In this document: positions 54,742 to 64,000 of the stretch, piece after piece
Layout of the letters: each line of letters opens with the position of its first letter
Numbering within the stretch: position 1 is the first letter of the stretch
NCBI RefSeq assembly: GCF_024679245.1
Contig: NC_090188.1
Coordinates: 39,797,992 to 39,861,991 of the forward strand
Direction of reading: 5' to 3'
DNA: 64,000 nucleotides
DNA from: Pseudorasbora parva
Taxonomy: Eukaryota > Chordata > Actinopteri > Cypriniformes > Gobionidae
Notes under the pieces: generated by a model
The model's database searches: none
Told to the model about the DNA's origin: nothing
The model's input: only the letters and a program-made list of their open reading frames with translations
Translations under genes and position numbers: made by a program

Positions 54742-55698
54742 TGGAGTCTGCAATGTACTTGGTGTGTGTTAGAGATGCACAGTTTGTGCTTATGTCCACT
54801 GATCGGGCGGGCCAAGTAATAATAAAATAACATTCCAATCAATCGCAGGAGGAAGAGAGATAAATCATTGTGTTTTTTTTGATAAAGACGTTTTTCGAGC
54901 TGGGCTAATCTTTCCGGTTGCCGCTTTCAAAACAATCTCTCCCTCATGAGAACTGAACTGACAGGAGCTGAAGCTCATTAAATATGCAAATCTTATCCAA
55001 TCCTAGCCGTGGGCGTTTACTTCCAAGTCTCCAGTGACACGCCCATCAAAACCCAGCGTTCAGGAGAGAGCCTCAAAACCAGTGTAGAAAATACACTATT
55101 AGTTGTTAATGATGTTTTTGGATGTAAAATCCACACAAACATCATTGGTTGACCTCAGACAACAGGATAACAAAATAAAAAAGCCAGTTCATGACACCTT
55201 TAAGGAATTTCCTCTTCATTTTTCAGAGGTATTTTCACACATCATTTGGATTATGCATTTAAGTGTGTTTGACAGGATATTGTCCATTTACACAAATGAT
55301 TGCGTTTTGACCTCGTTAATGGGGAATTACTTGATTAAAAAAAAAATAAAAAATTATCCTTTACTTGTATTGCCAGGTTATTAGTTTGCACGTAGCAAAG
55401 GGTTTATTCAATACGCTGATTTCTGGGAGTGTGGGTGTGCATGTAAACGTTCCCACTGTCTAAACTACAGTCACAACAAAATTAGATCGCTCTCACCATA
55501 ATCAGAAGGTCTACAGTTTGATAGATCACAGCTTTGATGCTTTTAATGGCCATGATTTAGCATCTCCTTACAGTAACCACAACCCAAGCCTGCTGGATCG
55601 GTGTGTGTGTGAAATTGATAATGGACCATATACTGATTTCATCAAATTACTTGGTGTGAACACAAGACACGGAAAGAGTCGTTCTTACACGTTCAGGC
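54742..55698 (-). other. ifngr1 downstream spacer
   Basis: It contains the candidate ifngr1 3' UTR and poly(A) signal at 55403. The stretch at about 54880-55210 has the look of a decayed dispersed repeat, without boundaries. No other gene is seen. Confidence 0.35.
55403..55408 (-). promoter_or_regulatory. candidate poly(A) signal of ifngr1
   Basis: TTTATT on the plus strand is AATAAA on the minus strand. It lies about 290 bases downstream of the ifngr1 stop, a normal distance for a compact 3' UTR. Confidence 0.4.
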
Positions 55699-58600
55699 CT
55701 AAATTACAGGTGGCCGTGGGCCGTATCCCTCAGCAAAGTCCTCTGGACCCACCTCTTGCAGGAATTTGGGACTGTCATATTCAGACCGCTGCTGGCTGAA
55801 GCCTGTAGAGTCATTATTGTACTCATCCACTTCAGGATGCTCAGATTCATCCACTTCTGTGTTAGCGAGGTCAGTGGTTATTTCGCAGTCTTTCTCATCT
55901 GGCAGAACGGGGGTAAAATCATAGCTGATTTCATTTAGAATGGGTTTGTGTCCATCAGACGCCGTAGGAGAAACGATGGGTGACTCGTTTTGGGGAAGGA
56001 GGACTGAAGAAGAATGGCCGCCTATAATGCTCCGCTGCAGATGGACAGGAGCAAACGGTTAGTCTTGGCACTGCTGATAGTTAAAAATTAGACACAAGAC
56101 ACTTCACAAATACAAAACACTGCTGTATAGAAGCCTTAAAGGAACAGTTCACATGAAATGTTTAAACTATCATCAGTTACTGAAATATCTTCATATTGTC
56201 CCAAACATGCACTGTTAACATTATATTGTGTTCAGTTCATTTTGACTTGGAGAGGATAATCCCGTACCGGAAAATGCTAGTTAATGTTAATGCATTGGAC
56301 TAAAACTCACTGACTTTACTCACCCAGAGTCTTTTTTTAAAATACTTTGTGGTGTCAAAAATGACAGAAAAAGCAAAACCATCTAAAATAGCTTATAAAT
56401 CTCTCATTATGCTATGTTAAAGGGATAGTTCACCCAACAATGAAAATGTGATGTTTATCTGCTGACCCCCAGGGCATCCAACATGTAGGTGCGTTTGTTT
56501 CTTCAGAAGAACACAAATGAAGATTTTTAACTCCAGCCGTTGCTGTGTGCCGGTCATATAATTGTGTGAATGGGTAACAATTCAATGAGAGCAAAAAAAC
56601 TAAACATGCTTAGACAACATGCACAAAGAGCCCTGTGGCTCATGACGACACACTGATGTCTTAAGACAAATCGATGTGAGAAATCGAGCCGTATTTATAT
56701 CATTTTTTCCTCAAATACGACGCTATATCCAACAGTCTGAAATGTGCTTCACTTCCGGTAAAGAAGGTCAAAACACACTGTGGGTCGTATACCCAAAGCG
56801 TGTATATTGACCTTACTATAAGTGAAGCACATGAAGGCTGTTGGATATAGCGTCACATTTGAGGTAAAAATGATATAAATACGGCTCGATTTCTCACATC
56901 GATTTGTCCTGGGGGTAAGCAGATAAACATCACGTTTTCATTTTTTGGGGGAAATATCCCTTTAAATCACCAAATATTGGATTCAATCTTTTTTGTCAGC
57001 TTGTTTTCTTTCAAGTAGGAGAGGTTTTGTATTTATTTTTGGAATTGATCGATCATAGGCATCATTTATCTTTTGAATGAAAAGGGCAAAATGCGTGGAT
57101 ATATTTGTAAATTTTCCATAAAATATGAAAAAGTGGCACTGTTTATCACACAAGTGTGCTTTAATGTTTAACCAGGATTTTGTTTTAATATGCTTTCATT
57201 TTGTACAAAATGGTACAGTCACACGTGTGGTGTTCACGGTCATAATGAACGGCCTACAAATAAATAGTTTATAAACCAATCAAATATAAGGCAACTTGTT
57301 TTCTTTAAATTTATTTTTAAAATGGATTGATTATAGGCCTTGTTGATCTGAGCTTACATTGGTCAAAAATGACCGCCCATTGAAAATGAATGGGTGAGGG
57401 GAAAATCAGCGAAACGACTGATGTTCAGGAGTGTGTTCATCATGCTCATGTTCACATATGTTCATGTGGACGGACACAAACACACACACACATTATTCTC
57501 TAATCAGTGAGGCTCAGATCAATGAAGCCTACGGTTGCTCGGTTTAAAAAAATAGAAATAGAAAAATAGAAATAGAAAGTTTAAGGACTCAAAGACACCA
57601 ACCAGAACTTCAGGAACTTTTGGCACTTTGGACCACTTCTTGCGGAGGACCCCCACAACGCCGATGATAATGAAGGTCATCACAAGCCCTCCTCCCAGCA
57701 AACCCATCCATAATTTGATGTTTACTACAGAAAAGAACATCTCAATGAAGACATCTGCTCTAGTTACTCATAAAACACTGACTTTATTAGAAGGTAAAAG
57801 GTGATGTTCTACACCATTATCATATTTAAAGCTGCACTATGTAACTTTTCAGTCCTCTACACTGTAAAAAAATATTTAGAAAAAAAGTTAAAATTTTGAG
57901 TTCATTGAAATTTAAATGTTGAGTTAATACAATGAATTTTTTTTGAGATTCGACAACCGTTATTAAAATATTATTAAAAGATTTTGTAAGCATATTGGGT
58001 AATTGTGTGTTTTATTTCTGATGACGCAGTGAAACATGCCAAATAGTGCTATTTTCATGATTTATCACATTTTATGTGGTTCAGATACAAAAATATTTTG
58101 AGTTTCTATTTATTAAACAAATTTCCTTCTTTGTATCAACTCAAATTTTTAATTTCAATAAACTCACATTTTTAAGGCAACCAGGTTACTTACTTTTTTA
58201 AGTTAAACCAACAAAAAAACAACCACATTTTTTACAGTGTAGAGGGCCCCTTTTCAAAACAAAGGCGTAAGGGCTGCACGATTAATAGTATTTTATTCAT
58301 GATAACGATATTTGCTTTTCTCGATTGATTTTAAATAATCGTCACGATATTGGCCCACTTGTTATTTATCCTTAAAATGTGTTTTTTCTTTGGGATTTGC
58401 TTTATCTAGCATTAGTAACGAGTCCCCACTAGAGGTCATGCTTGTGGTTGCCAGATGCAAAGAGCTTAAATCCCCCAAATCTAGCTTTTTTCCTTAAAGA
58501 GGTTATCCTTTCTTCCCGGTATATGACTTAAACTGTGCAATCTGGCAACCCTAAGCATGCGCTCCCTCTAACGCGGAAGGAGCGCTGATGATCTGAACAC

Positions 58601-59986
58601 AAACACATGCGCTGGAGTGCTTCAGTGAAAGTGTCACAGCCAGTCTTTGTTTCTTCACAAGCCACTTGTTCTATTGGTGTGACTAAATCTGCCATTGTCA
58701 AACCTTCAGCGATGAACTACAACAAATGCAAGGATCTCCACCTTACTGTTTGCAGAATAAAAGCACCTTTGCAACCGATGTGACAATTCAATCGGGAATA
58801 TGAACCTAATTTAGAATTATTGGAAATAATATTAGCAGTTTTATCGCCGTTTTATCTTTTTTTAATTTTTTTTCCTAAAGGTTTTAACAGTTTTTATAAT
58901 GTGAGAATCAGTTTTAAATGATATCCGGAAACCGAGGATAATGTAGATTACACCAATTGACAGGCGACTCCCTCACACGTCCCGGCTCCTTGGTTAAAAT
59001 AGCAATTTTCTCACAATTTAGTAACGGTTGGAAACATTTGGGATATTGGAATAACTCAACTGAACAAAATATATAACACTGGCCTAGTGGTTTTTGGATA
59101 TTTTACTGCAAAAATACAACATAGTGCACTTTTTAAACTGTGGTGAAATTATATATAGAAAGTGATCAAAGAACACTCCTTTACAATCTCTGGAGCTGTC
59201 AATCAAACAGCGCGAGTTTATCAGTGCCTGAGTTCAGGACTCACACCGAAACTCCCGTTATAACTAATGAATCTTTTATTTACTTTGTGTTTGCACTGTT
59301 AGTTATGATTAAAGCATTCGTTAGTGAGCAGAAATCCAGTTACAACGACGAGATCACTGCATTCATGAGCTCAACATGTCTCTGGTCGGCTACAATGCTC
59401 ATCGCTGCTCAAGTGTGGGCTGTGTAATGCAAACAGGAAATCTCCATCTTACCCACATCTTTAGCATCCTGATGGCTACATCTAAGAATGAAATACTAGT
59501 TCTCACACACTATCTGCGCTTAATAGCACAATACGAAAGCTGTACTGCATCAGGAAAAATGAAGAAAGCAAAAAATAATAAGGATTTTACCGGTCTCATG
59601 CGGCACATCTGAGACTCGGATGTTTCTGGAGGTATGTGTAGGAATAGCAGCGATCTTTCCTTCGAACCTCAACTCAACATACTCTCCGGCCATGCTTCGG
59701 TTAAGGTAGATGTTTGCAGTGCACAGGTCCTCATCCTCAAAACATAAGAATTGTTGTGTCTCCTGTAGATGAAGAACAAAGTGATTTTAGAAAGAAAAAA
59801 TTCACATGGAGGAGTCTTTGCAATAACACCTTTCAAAGACGGCGTTTCTGACCTGATTATATGTGACTGTGTACTTGAATTCCTCTCTTAGAAAATCCTG
59901 ATCATAAAATACGGAAGGGTGCCAAAAGGACACTTCAATCTCCTCTTTGTGGACAGATGTATTTACAGCTGGGAAGTCCAAAGAGC
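55699..59986 (-). CDS. ifngr1: interferon-gamma receptor 1-like cytokine receptor (last four exons)
   Basis: Minus-strand exons are 59853-59986, 59591-59762, 57603-57724 and 55699-56034 (TAG at 55699-55701). All junctions are GT-AG and in frame, giving about 253 residues. Exon 1 of this set opens the second fibronectin-III domain, with KEEIEVSFWHPSVFYDQD; the HPSVF block is shared with mammalian IFNGR1. Exon 2 has FLCFEDEDLC and an N-glycosylation site NRS. Exon 3 encodes the membrane helix GLLGGGLVMTFIIIGVVGVL, then RKKWSKVPKVPEVL, a proline-containing box-1-like JAK site. The last exon is acidic and ends with YDSPKF (compare the YDKPH STAT1 docking motif) and YGPRPPVI. The protein would sit in the plasma membrane and signal through JAK1/STAT1 on binding interferon-gamma. 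The signal peptide and first domain are missing; whether this is fish crfb13 or crfb17 is not decided. Confidence 0.82.
56417..56965 (+). mobile_element. TTAA-bounded inverted-repeat element (GGGATAGTTCACCC family)
   Basis: TTAA lies at 56417-56420 and 56962-56965. The arms mirror one another: aaagggatagttcaccc against gggggaaatatcccttt; gaaatcgagccgtatttata against tataaatacggctcgatttc. It lies in the ifngr1 intron between the tail exon and the membrane exon. Confidence 0.75.
57859..58240 (-). mobile_element. ACACTGTAAAAAA miniature element, copy 2
   Basis: This is the inverted copy of 53544-53938, with the same ends, nested within the 680-bp family copy. Confidence 0.7.
58268..58940 (+). 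mobile_element. hAT-like relic (GGGCTGCACGATTAAT start)
   Basis: The insert begins agggctgcacgattaata with cgataacgatatttgc and tcgtcacgatattggccc, the look of fish hAT miniature elements. The right boundary is unclear. Confidence 0.35.
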
Positions 59987-60070
59987 CTGGAAAAGGCACA
60001 AGACAATATTGCTTAAAATAATCAAAATAACAGCAGTAATAGAAGTCATCTTCCAGATGAATTCCAACAC

Positions 60071-60100
60071 TAAAGCGGCATTCAAATAGATTCACATTTC
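60071..60100 (-). other. possible 30-bp micro-exon upstream of the ifngr1 D2 exon
   Basis: A very good acceptor (ctgctgtttctttcag) on the minus strand is followed by an open stretch NVNLFECRF and a GT donor (gtgttg) 30 bases later. Phases 1 to 1 would fit the next exon. The unit is very short and I cannot align it to domain 1 of the receptor, so it may be intronic. Confidence 0.15.
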
Positions 60101-60162
60101 CTGAAAGAAACAGCAGTGTGTGCAAGGCAGAAATTATAAGAGTTAAAGTTTTAAAAGTAAGT

Positions 60163-60852
60163 TTAAAGGTGCACTATGTAGTATTTTTGCAGTAAAATAT
60201 CCAAAAACCACTAGGCCGGTGTTATATATTTTGTTCAGTTGAGTACCTACAATATCCCAGATGTTTCCAACTATTTGTAAATTGTGAGAAAATTGCTATT
60301 TTAACTGAGGACAGGGACGTTTCAGCATTGCATTTGACGGAGTCGCCTGTCAATCGCGTCATATCTGCGCTACCCTCGGTTTCGGCTTTTATTTGGCAGG
60401 AGCGCTTTACTCTTAGCAGTGTGAACAAGAGAACGCACGGAGTAACGTCATAACATCGTTTTAAACACACTTAAATGTATCTAATATGATAAACAGAGCT
60501 CCATTACCTCAAAATCATAACCGGAAGAGCGGATCTGTGCAGGCGCCCGGCGACTGTCTCCCGTCCCGTCATAATAAAAGTCCCGGTATTTGCGAGGCGG
60601 GTATTTGTGTAACAATCGCTCCAGCAGCTGTGCTCAGCTCCACAACACTCGGTCCTGCTCTGCTTCACACTACAGTAACGTTAATAACCGCATGCATGAA
60701 CGTGATTTCTGCCCGAGTCCTATTTTCCACCGGCTGTGATGAGAAGACCACATCTCCCAAGATGCTGCGCTCACACTTTGCGTCATCAAACTACGCATTT
60801 GTTTTGAATAGGCGCCCTCCAGTGGACGGAGAGTTGCATAGTGCACCTTTAA
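60163..60852 (-). mobile_element. 680-bp TTAA family, full-length copy
   Basis: TTAA lies at 60163-60166 and 60849-60852. It matches 3514-4193 inverted over its full length. The 125-residue open frame at 60486-60863 lies inside it and is not a gene. Confidence 0.8.
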
Positions 60853-61381
60853 ACTATGATTAAATATTAATGATATCATTACTAGGGTTGTAACAATATA
60901 TTGGGATATAAAAATGCGTCAACATGTATCGGTGATATGAAAGCTGCGTTTAAGTTACATTTTTTATGCACTTCCCTCTGTCTCGTTCACTCGTCTGTAC
61001 GTCATTGCTTACTATAATCCCTTATAATATACTTTATTGCTGCACTACCGGCAGAAACCTTGCACTGTGCTTAAACTGAACACCCTTGTTCACTTGAAAC
61101 TATTTATTAATTTGTTTATTTTATTTTATTCTGAATAAAATAGAATTCTCACCATTCTATTAACCTGTATGTATACTTGGGCTGCTAAAGAAAATATTTT
61201 TTAAAAAAAATTACACAAACTATGTAGGCTATGGCTTGTAGGATTAAGCTACAAGTATTATAGGGTTAAATGTAAAAGAAACAAGTTTTATTTTATCATA
61301 CACTAGAGTTGTGCAGGGTGGAGGGAAATGAAGAATGCTGTGACATCACAGTCGTGTTGCATTGTGGTGTATGGATCTGCC
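60853..61381. other. spacer without recognised features
   Basis: AT-rich unique sequence; no exon of ifngr1 or other gene is seen. Confidence 0.35.
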
Positions 61382-62748
61382 TTAAAGGGTCATGAAACCC
61401 CAAAACACTTTTTTTGATATGTAAACAGATATGTATAGGCTGGACATCATTGAAAACACTAAGGGTACTCATTAATGGTATTCTTATGTGAAAATAGTTG
61501 TTTTTACATTTTTCAGAGCGATTTCTGTCTTCCGGTTTGAAAAGCTTAGTCGGAGCAACGTCACAAATGCTGACGTCGGCACGGTCTTTTCGGTCCAAGT
61601 ATGGGCTGCTGGGCACATGCTGACGTCGACCGCTCCGAGCGATTCTCGATATATATTCATGACATAAAGCTCATTCAGTCCAATCCCTGCGCTGTAGTAT
61701 GCATACAAGATAATTTAGTTAATATGCATGAGACAGTCACTTCTACCAGGCTCGTCTTACATCATTATTGTAGAGATATGGTGGGGAAGTTTTGGAAGCA
61801 GCGTGCGGAAAAGTCACGGAGGAAAGCTAGGCGTTATGCTGATACGAAGTAACGTAAAGGGCGCCGAGCGAGCTGTAACCGGCGCCGTCTGTGGAAGCCT
61901 TTGCTACAAAGGCTCGGTAAAGTAAAATTAACTTGAGCAATCGCACGCCGAACCTGCAAGCGTTGACTATCTATGTCAGGAGTGCAAAATAACCAATCTG
62001 TAATCTGTAGGCTAATGAACAAAAGCCACGTCCTCTCCGTTTTATTTGTGGTCACAGCCATGCACTAAACCGCATGTGTTTGGGCTCTTAGTGAAACAGT
62101 GTGCTGCATATTTGGACAAATATAGATTTAGCTGCAGAGTGATAGACAGCGCGGATCGTCACGGCAACCCAGCGCGCGTCGCTCTGCTTCAGATGCGCGG
62201 TCGAGACTATGAAGCCTCAAACCCCTTCGCTTTTACCCCGATCTAGAATTACACATCTCTGTCGCATCGCATGTTGGGTGGTTCACGTTCTCTTATCACG
62301 TCGGCGCGTTGTTCATCTTGCCAAACAGCGTGCATATTTGGACAAATATAGTTTTATCACGTTTGCAAAATATTTCGCCATGCAGAATAACATTTATTTT
62401 CATTTCTCACTGAATTATGCTGGTTTGAACTTTGAAGAGCTGAATGATTTGCGATCTCTGCTGCACGCCACTCATAGCTCTCTCATTCGCTGTACTCATC
62501 CCTCATTTAATCTCACTGTGGTAAACTATGCCAACGTGAACCATGTCTCAGAACCGCTGTAACTGCTGCTGTTGGTATCGCTAATCTTAATGCACCTACT
62601 GACACTCCCCTATTTATGCAAACATTCCCTCTTTCCACACAATACCATCCCACCTTTTCACAGTCGACCACTCCCCTTTTAACAAGCTTTTTCAAATCGA
62701 AGGTGTGAAAAAACACTGCTGCAGCAGGGGGGTTTCATGACCCTTTAA
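61382..62748 (+). mobile_element. TTAA-bounded 1.37-kb element (AAAGGGTCATGAAACCCC family)
   Basis: TTAA lies at 61382-61385 and 62745-62748. The ends AAAGGGTCATGAAACCCC and GGGGTTTCATGACCCTTT are exact inverses. The interior includes a repeated cagcgtgcatatttggacaa / cagtgtgctgcatatttgga unit (62095 and 62328). No transposase is recognised. Confidence 0.75.
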
Positions 62749-62829
62749 GTGTAAATACTGAGTATAATCTCTCCATCTGTAAAAATCGAGGGGGTCCAGG
62801 GTCTTAATATCTTTAATTCATCTTCATTA

Positions 62830-63996
62830 GGATACGTACTGAAAACTCGCAACGCAATCCTACAGCATTAGTTACTAACAGACCAATCTCGAATCTACTC
62901 TTTCTGTCAAAGATACTAGAAAAGGCAGTGTCCTCACAACCATGTTCGGTTTTTTTTAGAGAGGAAATGGTATCTGCAAGGATTTCCAGTCAGATTGTAT
63001 CATACTGAGACTGCTCTCATCAGAGTCACACATGATTTGCTTATCATCCCACCATGGTTGTATCTTTCAATTAGTGTTACTCAATCTTAGTGCTGCATTA
63101 GATACTATTGACCACAGCATTTTTTTTTAAAAGACTCAAAAAATATTTTGGCATTAGTGGAATTGCATTGCATGAGTACCTCAAGGCTCAGTGCTAGGAC
63201 CGGTACTTTTCAAAAACGAAAACTTTGAAGCTTACCGATTCACAACATTAACAGACCGATTCACAAAATTGCCATAGGAACTCACATTATAGTTCAGGTG
63301 GAAAACTGGACAATGTACAAATAACTTTTCCGCTTTTCTACGTTTAAAAACAGCCTCAACGTGACTTCACCAGAGATACACTCCATTAGGCTATTAATCA
63401 CTGTTTACATTGAATGAAATTCATTTTTTGTTTTAAATCTGAATCACTCTCGCATTTCTGTTTTTTTTTTTATATGGTATTTGTCGGGAAAGTAAACCCC
63501 TCTTTCATTTGTCCCAGACAAAGATTAATGTCGAGCCCTTACAGACAGCCCTGTGTTTATTCATGATTTCTTTCGTGCTGTAAAGCAGAGGTGATTGGTT
63601 CATGTTGTGCACGCCTCGCTGCAGTTAAAAAAAAAAAAAAAACAGGAGCACCATATTAGAGCACCAAAAAGATTGCGACAGCTCAAGAGAGTCTATGATG
63701 TCACTACAGTCTATAGGAAAATAACGCATTTCCAATTATTATTGTGAAGTTAATGCGTTCAGCTTACTCTACTGGGTGGTTGCCCTGCTCGCTTAATAAA
63801 CAAACTCCAGATGTTTCAAAACGCCAGAACCAGGAAGTATGACAATTTTTGTCCAGTTCTGTTAACACTGCACTTAGTTCCCCAGTACTTGAGCGACCTC
63901 TTAATGCATTATAGTCCTTCACATGTATTGCAATCTCAAAACTCTGGCCAGTTGAACAATCTTCCTAGCATTGTTCGGGAAGCGGAAACACTGTAA
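62830..63996 (+). mobile_element. second L2-type LINE relic
   Basis: Broken frames give RPISNLLFLSKILEKAV, then LSAALDTIDHSI-like sequence and QGSVLGPVLF-like codons (caaggctcagtgctaggacc, about 63183-63210). At 63840-63960 they give the C-terminal HYSPSHVLQSQNSGQL. Between 63215 and 63800 lies unrelated sequence, probably another insertion, including a poly-A run at about 63627-63642. The element is heavily decayed. Confidence 0.6.
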
Positions 63997-64000
63997 GTTT

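Larger units (their letters stand above)
57836..59136 (+). mobile_element. 680-bp TTAA family, copy broken by two insertions
   Basis: TTAA lies at 57836-57839 and 59133-59136. The family sequence runs from the left end to about 57858. It is then interrupted by the ACACTGTAAAAAA element (57859-58240), continues for about 30 bases (agagggccccttttcaaaac), is interrupted again from about 58268, and resumes near 58945 (caattgacaggcgactccct) to the end. It lies in an ifngr1 intron. Confidence 0.6.

Noticed and set aside
53540..58240. The pair 53544-53938 / 57859-58240 as one large palindrome or an inversion breakpoint around the ifngr1 tail exon
   Set aside because: Each copy has its own complete inverted ends and one sits inside another element, so two independent insertions in opposite orientation explain the pattern better.

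Overview
The window is nuclear DNA of a teleost fish, most likely a cyprinid. The protein-coding genes are vertebrate and intron-split with GT-AG sites. The spacers are crowded with Tc1-like elements, L2-type LINEs with short microsatellite tails, TTAA-bounded inverted-repeat elements and (CA)n tracts, as is usual in zebrafish- or carp-like genomes. No prokaryotic features, CRISPR arrays or convincing tRNA/rRNA genes were seen. Most of the listed open reading frames are shadows of repeats.

Four genes can be assembled from their splice sites. (1) 2127-5699, plus strand: the last three coding exons of a protein ending in two ubiquitin-interacting motifs, read as znf451 from the motifs and the neighbours. 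(2) 6797-11859, plus strand: complete bag2 (3 exons, 208 aa), a co-chaperone that regulates Hsp70/CHIP. (3) 20327-31949, minus strand: complete coding sequence of rab23 (6 coding exons, 237 aa), the small GTPase that restrains Hedgehog signalling; a possible non-coding first exon lies near 41.1-41.3 kb. (4) 55699-59986, minus strand: the last four exons of an interferon-gamma receptor 1 type cytokine receptor (ifngr1/crfb); its 5' exons lie beyond the right edge or were not found. The order znf451-bag2-rab23, with the first two genes on one strand and rab23 convergent, matches the human 6p12 block. ifngr1 next to rab23 does not match human, where IFNGR1 is on 6q. The four genes share no pathway; this is a synteny block, not an operon.

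Layout: 1-5.8 kb znf451 3' end with a 680-bp TTAA element in its last intron; 5.8-12 kb bag2, with a Tc1-like element in intron 1; 12-20 kb convergent spacer with a helicase-fragment element and two long inverted repeats; 20-32 kb rab23, whose introns carry two Tc1-like copies and at least five TTAA elements; 32-41 kb probable rab23 5' intron with more TTAA elements, microsatellites and a degenerate GAACGTTC-rich array; 41.9-50.9 kb a single Tc1-like element split by successive later insertions; 51-55.6 kb mostly unassigned DNA with LINE and inverted-repeat relics; 55.7-60 kb ifngr1; 60-64 kb two TTAA elements and an L2 relic.

The most unusual material is in the repeats: the nested 9-kb Tc1 stack, a two-copy non-autonomous element that carries the start of a RecQ-like helicase whose Walker A lysine is glutamate in both copies, and an 1153-bp element made of two 393-bp near-identical inverted arms with an 8-bp target duplication. 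All calls come from reading the sequence and recognising families; no database search was run.
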